From positions 2,160,801-2,224,800 of the forward strand of contig CM072161.1 of the NCBI GenBank assembly GCA_036850595.1: a DNA stretch of 64,000 nucleotides, read 5' to 3'. The position numbers and the translations under genes are program-made. The DNA is from Rhyacichthys aspro. Lineage: Eukaryota; Chordata; Actinopteri; Gobiiformes; Rhyacichthyidae. Positions 26,043-38,909 of the stretch are shown here, piece after piece. The notes beneath the pieces were generated by a model, which saw only the letters and a list, made by a program, of their open reading frames with translations, was not told the DNA's origin and did not search any database. The first letter of the stretch is position 1. Every line of letters starts with the position of its first letter.

Positions 26043-26522
26043 ACTGGAGTTTCAGCAAATTTAAAATATCAAATCAAATATAAAGCAAGTCTGAAGCGCT
26101 TTACATGAAATGCCAAAATTGCAGTATTATTGTTTGGAATAGCTGAATCACAAAGAACAATGTATAATGTCTAATGTTATGGTCTTCTATGTAATGGACT
26201 TCTATGTTACTTTTTGTCAAACTCATTGTCCAAACATAGAATTAAATCAAATTAAATAAAAAGTCCAGGTTTAGCCCTGGGTTAGTTCTGGTCATTGATT
26301 TAGCTCATGTTTTGACAAGTGGAAGTTAGTAGCCCTCAGATTTACAATCCAATCCAAATTGGTCCTGAGCAAAGCACTAAGCAACTACAGAAAAGTATGT
26401 AATTCATATGTAGGCTACTTTTAATACAAATGGCCATATCTGTGTTGGAAAGTATTGCCTTGCTAAGTAATGAGTTACAGTCCAATTATAATTTTTAGCA
26501 ATAACAATTAACAAAACATTAG

Positions 26523-26800
26523 CGGGGGCACAGTGGCCCAGGAGGTAGAGCAGGGTGTCCAATAATGGGAAGGTTGGCTGTCCGATTCCCCTGTTAATAC
26601 TATCATGTCCTAGACACTTCACCCACAGCACTGGTGTATGAATGTGTGTGGTTGTGAGTTTGGTGGTGGTTGGAGAAAGCCATTGGCACAGTGTGTATGA
26701 GGCCAGAACTTACTACCACCACAGTGTGAGGGAATGGGTGAGTGAATGGGTGGATGGAAGCATGATGTGAAGCTCTTTGGGTGCCTGAGAAGGGTGCATA
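26523..26800 (+). repeat. dispersed fish repeat (ggcacagtggcccagg...aagggtgcatataaat)
   Basis: The head ggggcacagtggcccagg, the middle tgtccgattcccctgtt and the end gctctttgggtgcctgag then gcatataaataagatg resemble a common non-autonomous fish element with a 'grows into a GCGCTATATAAAT' 3' end. It is diverged. No target-site duplication was fixed, and the class (SINE-like or hAT-like) is uncertain. Confidence 0.6.
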
Positions 26801-26804
26801 TAAA

Positions 26805-29800
26805 TAAGATGAGAGACTTCCTAGGTACAGGGTAGCTTTGTGAATAAGATTTTCTTTTTAGACACTACAATTTGGAAAAATCCAGAGGGTGTTTTTTTTT
26901 TTACATTTTGTGGCATTGCCATGGCAACAGAATTGTAGATAGGACAGTTTTGCAGTTTTGCTGGAGTGCAAATACAATCACATCTAATGTTTACAGGCAG
27001 GTTCCAGTGTGTTCTTACACAAAATGTATCACACTTTGAACATAGCATTGCCCCATTTTTATCAATACTGTTAATCTTAACAGTATTGACACCTGACCCA
27101 GAGCCAGACTGTGAGCTCTGTGGTGAGCTCTGTGGTGGTCCCTCTGACAGCCCCTCTCTCAGAACCCCCCACCCTCGTTTCTGTCCTTGTCTCCATCAGC
27201 TCTTTAAGACTATTAAGTGACGACTGAGCTTAAAAACATGAAAAGCCCAGTGATGTGCGACACTCTGCAGGCCATTTTTACAGCACACTAATGTGAATCA
27301 ATGAGGCATCTCTCCCCTGGCTCTAACCCAGGACAAAGTGAAGGCCAGGGGCTTCTCTGCTGGGGTCAGAGGTCTCTGTGTAAATGTCACTGCTGCTTAA
27401 ATCAATGACAGTAATCATTTTTCTATTGCCAATACTTCTGGCATCAATGAATTCTCAGCCTTGAAATTACTTGATTGATTGATTGATTACTTTAAAAGGC
27501 CCCCTTCACACCTTTCATTTCTCTGGAAAACCCTTTTGACTGATATTTACCTGTGTCCTCTGAGCCCATATTTGTTGTCAGTTTTCCACTTCATATTAGA
27601 AACTACACCACCTTCTGATTGGTTCAAATAGCTCCTTTTCGAACCATTTACATTTACAAATGTTATTGTGTTGAGAAAGCGAGTATAAAATCTGAATGCA
27701 TTTCAGATTTTATGGAGTACAACTTCTCTACTTATTTCTCTCTGATATAAAACATGATGTTCATATATCATGCTCTGACACCACTCCCTCATTGTATGGT
27801 GCCTGTAATAAATATGGAATTGAGTATTACGTGCTGGTGGTGCTTTGATCAAAACACACAACTTGATGGGGAAGCTCTCTCAGTGCGAGACATCTGAAAG
27901 TATTCAGATACATACGATACAAGAAACCTCCAGACGTGTTCTCAGATGCAATTTTTCAGGGCACATTTGGGACTTACAGTATTTAGCACTTTTACATCCT
28001 GGATGAAGGGTGCCACATAAGATCTGATCTCTGTCCAGATTTTAACAGCAGCTTTAGAGGATCATTCAGCTGCAGCAGATTTTTTACCAATCCTGTTTGG
28101 AGACATCATTAACAAAAGCATCCAAACCAAAAGTTATAAACAGGACAATAAAAGAGCATTTGATTGTCAAGTTACAACAGATTTATAATTCAATTATTAC
28201 ACAACATTTAATAAGTATGTGCAAATAGTTGGTGCAGTCACAGTCCCACTACTCAAAGGCCCGTCTTGGAAGCAGCAGGCATTTGTGTTGTGTGACATCA
28301 TTTAGAGACGGGACCATGGCAGGCTGAGACTAAGGAGTATTTTCAGTAATTCCAAGTCCAGAAGTCTGTACAAATCTATCCCTTGATGAAGGAATCAAGG
28401 AGGGGCAAGGTTTTTGCAAAAATGATGTAGACTTGGCCTTAGCTGGTCTTGAACTCAGCATGGCTCCCACCAGCTTTGTGTGAACTTGTACATGACTTCA
28501 TGTCTGTCTTGCTGCTTAACATAACAAACAAATGTAAAATATAAACATGTCACACATAGGCTGCTTTTTGATAGAAAAGTCAGGCTTAGCTCGTGGCTCT
28601 TGGCATAGTTATCAGACCTTTCCCCATCATTCATTCATTAATAGTTCTACATTTGTAATTCAGCTAGTCTTATTCAAAGTTTTTCTTGTTGCATATGGAA
28701 TGTGACACATGCTGCGTCTTTGCATGTTGTCAACACAGTCGCTCAGCTGGAAGCCTATTATGTCTGAGCTCGGCACAAGAGAGAACAGAGAACAACACAT
28801 TCCAACGTGGAAGCCATTTATAGCAGAACATACAGACCTTGAAAATGTGTCAAATGGTTCTTCCTAAAGGGGTCTAATGAAGGAAGAGGTAGGAAATTAT
28901 TAAAACATTCACTATTATATTTACGTTTCTCTGGATGCTCCATAGGATGTATGTGCTGCATTTTCACTTAAACCTTCAATCTGCTGTTCCCAGACTCAAA
29001 GACATGCTAATAGTGCAGGTTACAAGGGGTCATATAAATCCACTGTCAGGTATTTTCAGGTCAGTTAAAAGATACAATGCAATACTAAGAGGCCATCATT
29101 TTCATAAAGACATCATATTTGCATTCTATTCTTTGGACCATTCTCAATCACATGACTTTTTCCGCCGCCATCTTGGTTACCATGAAGGCTCTGTTGTAGC
29201 ATATAATGAAGTAAATCTATAACAAAGCTACAAGCACCAGCCCAAATTTGTCTCTCTTAAATCACTGAAATGCCTAATGATTGATACATGGCTAAATATT
29301 TCATTATTGGGTCTGGAGCCGTTGGAAATATCAGCATAGGTCAGCGTCAGTCACACTGTCCCAAGAACACACAAACACCTGAGATAAAAACTGAATGAAT
29401 TTGTGTCTGCCTGAATCGTTAGTCTTTCTGCTGCAGATTCAACAGTGTAGCTAGAACTTCCGTTGTATTTGAAAATCTCCATCTTGACAAGTCTTGATTT
29501 GGATATTTATGTAGGATCTGTTGAACTGGACGTAGCATTTTTATGTCCTTGTCCATATAACTAAGCGTCAAATGTGTTAAATGTGTCCAATACCACATTA
29601 ATGCAGCACTTTCCTTTTCTATGTAAGTATGTAAGTGATAGCCCTGTATTTAGTAAAAGGGGTCTGAGAGTGTTCTTCTGGTTTAAAGAAACTCATTAAT
29701 GTTTCGCACAGGAAAGGTGTGACCATGGGCGGTTTTCGAATAGGCCTCAATGACTATGTATCTTGTTGACATTTCACAAAACAAAAACTGTTGAGGAGAG

Positions 29801-30105
29801 TATTTTCCACAGTTTGTTTAACTTTTTTTTATTACAAGACTGTCAGACTTGTTTACATAAAGAATGAGTGAGGGTCCCTCTTTGTCCCTCCATCATCCCG
29901 CTGCAGGTTCATGCAGCATGTTTGTGATTGGTAAATGAGAATTATAAATGATGCAGAATGACTTGACCCATTGTAGAATACATACATCATGTATTTCCTC
30001 AGTTCTCTGCTAGACATATCTTGCATCATGTGTAAACATCTGTGCACTCCTGATTGTGTAGAGAATATGCACGTGCTGTCACGCAGGCGATCTCATGCAA
30101 TTTTG
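26805..30105. other. no gene seen (intronic)
   Basis: Unique-looking sequence apart from a short (GATT)n tract. Confidence 0.5.
27472..27489 (+). repeat. (GATT)n short tandem repeat
   Basis: Four and a half copies of TGAT/GATT. Confidence 0.85.
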
Positions 30106-30109
30106 CGTA

Positions 30110-30863
30110 CCGTATTTTCTGGACTATAGAGCGCACCTAAATATAAGCCACCCGCTAAAATTTAAAAGAAATATATATTTTGTCACATATAAGCCGCACC
30201 GGACTATAAGCCGCCGATATCCAGGCTGAGAAATAAGATATTTACATAGAAAGATTTTGTACCATAAGTGTTTATTCATATACCTGAACTGATTGTTTCC
30301 GAACAGTGCCTGTAACACGGCAGTAAAAGTGCTGATCAAACAAAACAGAAAAGTCATTGATGGTTTTATTCATCTTCCTCCTGTGCACTAAAACCAAGTT
30401 GCTTTATTTTTCTTCCTCCTGCGTACTGAAACCACTGAACACCAAACCACTGTCACTTTTTCTTCCTGCGCACTGTTAAAGTGCAACTGCGCAACTATTA
30501 AAGTCGCTTCATTCTCCCGTGCACTGAAACCACAAGTCACTATTCATCTTCCTCCTGAGCATTGAAACTACTGAACACCAAACCACTGTCACTTCATTTG
30601 TTTTCCATTATGAGGGGGTGAGGGTGTAAAAATATTACCGTATTTTGCTGTTGTGCGTCTTGGGTTGCATGTGCTAAGAATAAACACTGGCGCTTTCTTG
30701 TTTGTACCGACTACCGCTGCCTCGTTTGTCTCGTTTTTGCACTTCCTGCTAGAGCGCCCCCCTGAGGGCTGAAGAAAAATTCATAGAAAAGCCGCATCTC
30801 TGTATAAGCCGCATGGTTCAAAGCGTGGGAAAAAAGTAGCGGCTTATAGTCCGGAAAATACGG
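30110..30863 (+). mobile_element. TIR DNA transposon (ccgtattttc-ggactata ends)
   Basis: The 754-bp element starts ccgtattttctggactata and ends tatagtccggaaaatacgg, an inverted pair about 25 bp long with few mismatches. TA flanks both sides (30108-30109 and 30864-30865). Near the left end the motif 'ataagccgcaccggactata' repeats the terminal sequence, and cataagccgcat-like copies recur near the right end. The middle (30370-30600) holds four diverged direct repeats around 'gcactgaaaccactgaacac'. No transposase frame is present. The TA duplication suggests Tc1/mariner-type mobilisation, though the family is known to me only by its ends. Confidence 0.75.
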
Positions 30864-30869
30864 TATATT

Positions 30870-33800
30870 GACTTATAGGTATTGACATGAACTGGCTGTT
30901 AGCTCAGTCCCTAACCCCATTCAGTTTTACTAAATATGCTGCTAAATAAGATAAAGAAAATTGTGCAGCTTATTAGATAGGTAACTTTCCTACAGTGGAT
31001 AATTGTCAGCATTGCCCAAGTTTGGAGAAGCAGACAGGGGCAATGGCACAGGCTTGTGTTGTGTATGTCTTCTGATGAGACCAGTGACCATATAACAGAT
31101 GTTGCACCCCCTTTGCTAACTCCTCTTCAGCTAATGCGCTGATCTCTTCGTCCTCCGCCGACTAGGGATGCACATTTTGAGCATTTTCTTAAATCGACAG
31201 TCCAACACCTTAATAATCAATAATCAGTTAACCATTAACCACATGCATGACGCCACCTGATGTTTCTGTTTTATTAGAATTAATGCACAAAACTGTTTAT
31301 TAGGTTCAAATATGAATCATATGTGGTTGAAACATATTGCTACCCAAAATTACACTGGTTTTACCTTGAACAGTATGCTATGACCCAGCCCTATTCTACA
31401 CCTTCACAAACTGCTATTTGTGACAGTGTGTGTTACAAGGAATTTACATTACTTTATTTTGACACATGACTGATCTAAATTTCTCCGATCACAACAAACA
31501 TACCTAGTTAAAACCTCTCAGTGTGTCTGTTTTTCCCGGAGAGGTCAGTGATGCAGCAGGGCCACCTTTTTGCCACCTTGGTACAAAATAGCATTAGCAT
31601 CAAAGCTATATTGTGAGGGTGAGTTTGTTAAAACATAAATGCAGAAGGCTTTTGCCAACATTAGCCTCTTTCGGTTGCAGTTGTGAGAACACTGACATTA
31701 CAATGTAACTGTACTTCTTTGCTCTAAAACAAAGGGGAAAATGGCTCTTGTTACTATTGTTATTCAGAGTCATGTTTTTTACAGTCCTACTCCAACCCTC
31801 CAGCAGAATGATTGTGTGGTCAAGACAGGACTGTATTGGTGCATTAGAGAGAGCAGGGCTCCACTGCAGGAGGCCTCTGGATATACTGAACATGCAGGGT
31901 TCTGATAAAGTCCAGTCTAGTCCCAGTGTGGTACAATCCGGTCCCATCCGGCGTGACCTCGTTTCTGTGTCTTTCTGCAAAAGGTGATAGGGATAATTCA
32001 TTTCAAGTGGCTATTAACAGCTTTGAGGCCAGTAATTACTTTCCACCTCTCATTAATTACATCATTCAAGGCAAAGCAAGATCAAACAATGTGCTAATGA
32101 TTTAGACTCGTGTGAGCAAAATTATACTGGAGAGAGCAGGTTCTGTAGATAAATACAGTAATGTAACAAATACATGCACAAGATTTGAATGTGTGAACAA
32201 GCATTTAGAGGTTCAGTATGTTAAAATCTAGATTTTGACTAATGCTACATTAAATAGACCCCATTATTCTTGAATTTGAGGAAAACTGTTAAATCCTCTA
32301 ATTGCATGTTGTAATGGGAATGATCTGTGAAAAAATAGATCATTAAGACATCTAGGCTTTATTAGAAGAGCATGTTGAGTCCACACCAACAAGCTTTGGC
32401 CAATGACACATTTACATAAATACAGGTCTGCTTGTGTGCTTCCACATTCAAATAAGAGATGGCAGTGGCTGTTGTCTACTCTGATTTTAAACACTTAAAA
32501 CATGTTTCCCAAAAAATCCTACTGGAAAAGTTTCTATTCCAGTGCAGGCAATTTCTTACACATAAAAACAGCATAAAAAGTGTTAGGACAGGAGTTTTCA
32601 GGTAATTCAGCAGTAACATGCTCTGAATATTACATTAAAAAATGACTTAGGGTGCATCGAAAACTGAATACGGTGCTTTATAGAGGCTTTGAATGTGATA
32701 GAGGCCAACTTGATTTTTTATTTCAACATTTATCGGTTACAGTGTCCTGGGGTTTGAAAAGAGAAACTATAGGTCAAGGGCAAGGGCAAGTCAGAAACAT
32801 TTTGACTGGAAATCACATTTCCCCTGCTTACACAATTTCAACAATCATACACAGTAATAAAGACCAAAGGAAATATTAGGGTTTTTTTTATTTTTTTATT
32901 TTATAAGAAGATTTCTTTTCCTGCTAGTAAATATTGTGTGTTTTCGGACAACACACAACATATGTCAGAATGACAGCATGACAAAAAGAGAAAGAAATAG
33001 TTGCTACTTATTGCCTTCAGTACAAAATTTAATTTGTCCAACTTTAGGGAAAGGCTGATCAGAAGATTATAAAGTGCTTGAACTTGAAACACACCCACCT
33101 TGCAATCAAAACGACAAAAGGAATACATTCCCATAGAATCTGATGGCAGTCTTCTAAAAAGAGTCCAACATTTATCATTTGAACTTCAATTTATTAATTT
33201 GAACTTCAAGAAATTTGAAATGAGGGCACAGTGTAATCTTTTGAGTCTACATACCTCCAAACCAAATAAACATTGTTATTAGGTAGCTTTGGAGCTTTTT
33301 GGTAGCTTAGACTATTGTGATGTTATTTGTAGAAAAGCTGCGTATAATTATGTTGGGCTCAGGTGCTGTTTCTTGTTTTCAGAATCATCTTTGTCTTGTC
33401 CACACACAGCTCAGTGTAATGTGGCTCTTTGCTTTTCTGGCTTTCCTGGATGAAGTCAGTGTTGTCAGATAACAAGCCCCAAAATAAGTAACTTGCCTCC
33501 TCAAAACAAGCATAAAATAAGCCGTTATATCTACAGTATATACCTGTGAGTGAGTGTCCTGCCTATGCTCGCATCGCTTCAATATTTGTGACCCCACACA
33601 GCAGGTAGAGATATGTGAACAGGCAGGAAAACATTTTGGCTCCGAACCAAACATTGTCCTGAGTGCACTCACGATTATGTCATTGGAGAAAAGAGCTGTT
33701 GATACAGGGTCTGAGAATCAAGGTTTCCAATGAAGAATTTGTAGTGGATAGTGTAAAGGAGTTCACAGTGTTTACAGCCTTCTCCACTCGTATGTTCCAT

Positions 33801-34530
33801 GTTGTTTGTGTGGCTCCCAGTGATTAATGTGGTTCAGCCCAGTTGCCGTCTGCCACCACAATCATGGCTCCGAGCTGCGCTCTGATAGAAGCACATCCAG
33901 AGCTTCCCAACAAGACGAATGAAGCCTGATAATGACGAGGATGCCAGCAGGGGATTGTATGATGGCTGCCCATTGATTTAAAGTAGACTGTGAAAAATGT
34001 CGGCCAGCGTGTTGGAAAGACTAGTTCACATAAATAGGGAGGGAACCTGGGAGCAGAAAACACCACTTCAGTGGAGCAGAACAGTGCATCTTTCTTAAAT
34101 TTTGAAAACAGCTTCTGTAGAATTCATAATAAGGCAGAGATAATAGACAGCACATCAAGAAAATACAGACATGTTTTTTTTGCTACAAAGCAGTATGGTT
34201 CCATACAGCCTGCTTTTATGTGGGTGTCCATTATCAAGGTGGTACAGTAGGTTTTAAAATAAGCCATGGCTGGAGTCGCACTGGGATTTTCAAATGATGC
34301 CAGAACAGCATTGTTCCATATTTAAATGAACTCAGTTCAAAATCTCATATTGTTTCAGTAGGTCTAAAAACAAAATGAGTTTCTGGAAAGGAGCAGAAGA
34401 AGTGACCTTTAAAACTTGAAGTACACGGCTTGTTAAAAAGGTAATGTAATTCATGTTCTCTATAACATGAATACTTGTAGAGAACTCTTATCAATACTGA
34501 AGCCAGACTAGAGATTTTTTCAGTTGAACT
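30870..34530. other. no gene seen (intronic)
   Basis: A 131-codon minus frame at 31606-32001 has no recognised domain. 33830-34060 has a mixed composition that might reflect a conserved noncoding element, but this cannot be shown from one sequence. Confidence 0.45.
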
Positions 34531-34534
34531 CAGA

Positions 34535-34645
34535 ATTGACAAAGTCCCTTGAATGAGAAACGAAACGTCTTCACCTCAAACTTACATCCAGATGCCTTTG
34601 TTTGGGCCTTTTCTTGAATATGTCCTGGATGACTGAGAACCTCCA
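34535..34645 (+). repeat. dispersed fish repeat scrap (gagaaacgaaacgtcttca)
   Basis: The run cccttgaatgagaaacgaaa then cgtcttcacc, catccagatgcc, ccttttcttgaatatgtc and ctggatgactgagaacctcc matches a remembered common teleost interspersed sequence. Class unknown. Confidence 0.5.
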
Positions 34646-34894
34646 CAGATCAACATATCTATGTGATTGGCTGCTTACTGCCAACTCCGCCTGTTGCACA
34701 TGAATGCACTCAGCATCAGGTCCATGGAGAAAACCTAGGGTTAACTCAAAGAGTTGTTAAGCCGCTTCATTAACCACTGATCCAGACTGAGATTGTTAGG
34801 ATTTGTCTAACTGAATAGGAGAGACATATCCGGAATAGGTTTCACCGGCTTCATTAGTACAGGGCCCAGATCTGGACAGGGTCCCTGGGGGCTC

Positions 34895-34960
34895 TCAGTG
34901 CCCACAGTTCCTGACAGGTTACCCCAGTCGAACTTGATAATGGATGGGTTAAATAAAAAA
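34895..34960 (+). repeat. possible dispersed repeat tail (gatggatgggttaaat)
   Basis: aacttgataatggatgggtt followed by aaat resembles the terminal part of a common fish repeat ('ggatgggttaaatgcagagg'). Only about 60 bp is recognisable. Confidence 0.3.
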
Positions 34961-36224
34961 TAATTGACACTACTTTAAACACATAGTACAGCAGTCTCGC
35001 TCTAGTCTGTCACAGTCCATAGTTGTGTTTCAGTCTGTGTCATCAACATGCTCTGACCAACCGCTGTGTTTGTCCTCCAGGCTCCCACCACTGTGTTATA
35101 ATCCTCTTGACCAGTCTTGGTCCTGAGACCAGTTTTCAGACCGCTGTTGACCAGCCAGAACCCCATCCCATTTTGTCCTCATCTCTGCTGTGAATCTTCT
35201 CACTTAATTTAACACACTGAGCTACAGGTACTATTTCTCACAGATTTCCTTTTCAGTAGATCGTCACTGCATTTGAGAGTTTGCATTTAACGAAGTGCAG
35301 AAACAAATCTGAACAGCACCGTGGGTTTTGTTTTACGGACCATTATCCTGTATTACAAGTATGTTCATGTCCCACTTCATTGTCTCAGACATTCAAAGCA
35401 ACTTTCCTACATCATTGAGATTGTTTTACAAGCAACTGCAAATTTTTTATTTTTGTTTGTTCTACACCTGAGCAGTGATAAAGCTCACATAAATCACCAC
35501 CAGTTTCTGCAGACATATTTTTATTGCACTGTATTATTTTGATCACATTTCATTTCTCAGATCTGAATCATCCCACACTTAACAATACCGTCCTTTAGCA
35601 CTTTTTACAAGGAGCTGAAAGCCAGCGAGGAGGTGGCCGAAGCACATCTCTGAGTAAATATATGATCTGTGAAAGTCTTGTTTTCTTTACTTTTATAAAT
35701 ATCTGCTGTGAATGAACTGGGTGTAAGAGGAGGTGTTGTTTCATACCAGAAGCCTACACACATCTCCCGGAAAGTCCAAAGGAAAGGACAAGGATAAGGT
35801 GCCAGATGCAAAGCACTGAGGGACAGACAGATGTGGGTAAAACATGACCTAGAGAGTAATCTCAGGAAAACTGTGATATATTATTGCATTTATTTGTTAA
35901 ATGAATGGTTAGATAGCTGTATATAGAGTGTTGTGTCAGTAACAGAACTCCTTTAATAGTCTGTATGTGTCTGTATGTGCTGTGGGTTCAAACAGTGGTG
36001 GAACAGGTGAATAGCAGCAGGTACAGAGCTGGATTTGACTCTAAAATAGAAGTTTCGATGTTTGTTATTGTTTCTCATCCATTTAAGCTTGTGTTTGTGG
36101 CTGATTTAACTGGAGATGTTTGAGGTAAATGAGCTACTGCAAAGTATCACTTCCTTGGTTAACAACCAGTAGAAGAGTGTGCAGGAGCCAATCTGTACTC
36201 AGTTAAACTTGGTACAAGTAGCCT

Positions 36225-36400
36225 GGACCTCCAGACCCACCCCCATTTATTATTGAAGTGAAGTGGGTCTAGAACCTCTGCCATTGACGATGGCTTCCAT
36301 CTAGTTCATTACTACTGACCAATCATAACGTATTACCTAAAATGGGACAGCCTTTTAACAATGATCTGTTTTTCTGATTGATTGTACATTTTCAAATTTT
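36225..36400 (+). repeat. possible MITE (agcctggacctccagacc)
   Basis: gtagcctggacctccagacc and, about 40 bp later, agtgggtctagaacctctg recall a small dispersed fish element with 'gagcctggacttccagac' ends. Terminal repeats and a target duplication were not established. It lies about 450 bp upstream of the doc2b exon. Confidence 0.35.
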
Positions 36401-36843
36401 GTTAGTCTGAATATTGGCACTGCCTCCTGGACTCCTACTGGTCATATGACTTATTGTTCTGCCTCCTGGAAATCAAACTTAAACCAAGAAGGACCACAAT
36501 AAATAAAAAAGAAAAAGATATCTGGCCTTTCATAAGTACATAGAGCATCATTTTAAAAAGCTAAAGAATCAGAACTGTGCTGGCATGCATGTGAGGCCGA
36601 AGGCTGTGGTACTGCCCCTCTGTAAAACTGATTTACAGTAATTACAAAACAGTGCATACAGACAATGTGGAAGTTAACACACTCTTGATCATTCTACACC
36701 CATTGAATGAGATGTAACACATTTCTGGTGAATGCATCTTTTTGAGATCTCCTCCTGCTGAGTGACCATGAGCACCGTCAGTATGTGTTGTAACATCTGA
36801 TGTAGCCCAGCTCTTACCCTGCACTGTGCTTGTGTCGTTGCAG

Positions 36844-36923
36844 CCACACTGGGGACGCTGGAGTTCAGTCTGCTGTACGACCAAGAGAACAACGCACTGC
36901 ACTGCACCATTAACAAAGCCAAG
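36844..36923 (+). CDS. doc2b: doc2b internal exon, start of C2A domain
   Basis: This 80-bp exon reads two bases of a split codon plus 26 codons. It begins TLGTLEFSLLYDQENN and ends ALHCTINKAK. That is the first beta strands of the C2A domain of the DOC2/rabphilin family, and the ENNALHC wording fits DOC2B better than DOC2A or rabphilin-3A. DOC2B is a soluble, high-affinity calcium sensor that binds phospholipids, SNAREs and Munc13 and promotes spontaneous or asynchronous vesicle release and insulin secretion. The calcium-binding aspartates lie in later exons not seen here. A pyrimidine-rich acceptor ending ttgcag precedes it (phase 1 entry) and AAG/gtgagct follows (phase 0 exit), which agrees with the known family break before GLKPMD. 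Neither the N-terminal exon nor the GLKPMD exon was found in the window. A fish doc2 paralogue (doc2a or doc2d) is the main alternative. Confidence 0.85.
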
Positions 36924-38890
36924 GTGAGCTGCTGCACCGATCACTGTTCTACATGCAGGCAAGAGTCTGTTGGTGGAGAAATACAGAGCATTCATTTACT
37001 CAAACATCATTTATAACCCCCACACCACCCCTTACAAGACTGACCACTTCTTTTACTCATAAACAGACATGGAATGATATAGTTCTGTTACCATATAAGT
37101 GTATGAGTGGACCTTTTTAAGATAGTTTGTCTCTAAAGACGGACACAGACAGTTATGATAGATTACACTGAAAGACCAAAATCAACAGAAAGCTATCCAT
37201 GTCTGTTGTTTCATATTCCTTGAGTAAATAAAGGTTAATGTTTTACTGCTTGTGAAGGCATTCCTGTCTCCTTTGGTGAAATTATTACATTCAATGAACA
37301 TCAATGCACAAGCAAGCAAAAAGTAATGAGTCACATGGTCAAAGTCAACAAAAAAATCTTTTGTTTTAATAAACTATTTAAACAAAATAACTGTTTTGAC
37401 ATAAAATTGCATCAGTCTTAAAAGCAAATGTTTAAATGGCAACATTCAGTCTATTCCACACACTGCCCACATGAAGTTCTTACGTAACCCATGTTTTAAA
37501 AGCCTTCTGTGTTTGTAAAAATGTCAAACTTTTGCAGCTAATGCCATATATCTGTTATAAAACAAAGTAGCTGATTGTCTTGGTGAGCAGAGATAATATG
37601 ACAGATATGAAAATGTTAGTGGAGGTCTAAAGGAGAGAATGGAGCTGCTAACGTGTGCGCTGCATTGTCAGGGGTCCATTGAAAATCACATTAATATTCA
37701 CACATTATGAAGCTGTTGACAGCAGGTTTTATTATAGCCTGGTTTTACATGACACTTTTATAGCAGGCTTTGTTTACTTTTGATGCTAAATATAGTTATA
37801 TAATATCACAATAAAGATCCTGAGGGAGCTGCTAAACCCAAATGGCAAAGATGCTCATCAACTGTATTTCATTCTCTTTGAAACAGAGTTGTTGTTCTCC
37901 TTAGTGCCTCAAAACGAGGAGAATAGCTGCAAAGAGGAACAATTAGCCTCAGTGTAATCAATTATTTATTAAGCGTCTTCTTGTGAAACAATCAAAGATT
38001 ACTCAGTTACAATGATGTCAAAACTGATTATACTGATCTGTGATTGGGGACTGTATTTCAAAGCAATTCCAGTTAGAAATAAGGAGTTTTTCTTTGTTTG
38101 TGAGTTATTGCAGGTCACAGGGTCAGGGTTGTGTGGTCAGTGTAATAAATTCATGCAAACATGACAGACTGAGATGAAACACAGCACAGTCAGAAAAAAA
38201 ACAAATGCAAATGCAGAAAAGGAAAGGTAATACCAACTTCTAACCTGAAGACAAATGTCTCTTTTTACAGCACATTTCGAACAGCTTCCATGTTTAAATG
38301 TGAAGTGAAAGCCAAGCTAATTATTTTAGCCCAATTTTACAATACAAGTTTCCTCAAAGGGTTTTACAGTCCGTACAAGACAACCGCCCCACTGCACAAA
38401 ACCTTTAGCCCAAAAATATATATTCTTTATTGTGTATTCTCATGATGACAGAATGGTTTTTCAGCAGAATCATGCCTACCTCACTGACACAGTACCCTCA
38501 GTTTGACAGAAACCTTGTCTGTCACTGGTACGCGGAATTACAGGAGGGATGCACTATATGGCACTCAAATAGACGGAGTAGAAATTGGCCACTACACAGG
38601 AGTTTTATTATTTATATGAAATAAACTAAAATAACCCTACCTTTTCAGAAGTTAGTTTTTTTTTCTTCCAAACTTGCCATCTTAGGTTTACATGAAAACA
38701 AATGACGTCCATAAAATGACTCTGCTGTTGTAACAACTGCAAAGGGATCAATGCCATCTTCTGGCGAAAAGTTATGCACAGTTGCTTTATACAAAGTTTC
38801 TGAAATTCCTCAAGAGTATTTGTTTTCATTACTTTAAGCGTGGTTTGTTTGTGAAGGGAAAGCTAAATTGTCCAGGAAAAAAAAGTGCAT

Positions 38891-38909
38891 AAAAAAAAAA
38901 AAAAAAAAA
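38891..38909 (+). repeat. poly(A) tract
   Basis: Nineteen consecutive A, with no recognisable retroposon body upstream. Confidence 0.9.

Larger units (their letters stand above)
1..36843 (+). other. doc2b: doc2b intron upstream of the C2A exon (partial)
   Basis: The DOC2 exon starts with two bases of a split codon, so an upstream coding exon must exist. It should carry the Munc13-interacting motif and the acidic linker. No open frame with that character was seen upstream on the plus strand, so this whole stretch is interpreted as intron. It ends in the acceptor tgtgcttgtgtcgttgcag. This is an inference. An unrecognised alternative first exon or promoter inside it cannot be excluded. Confidence 0.6.
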
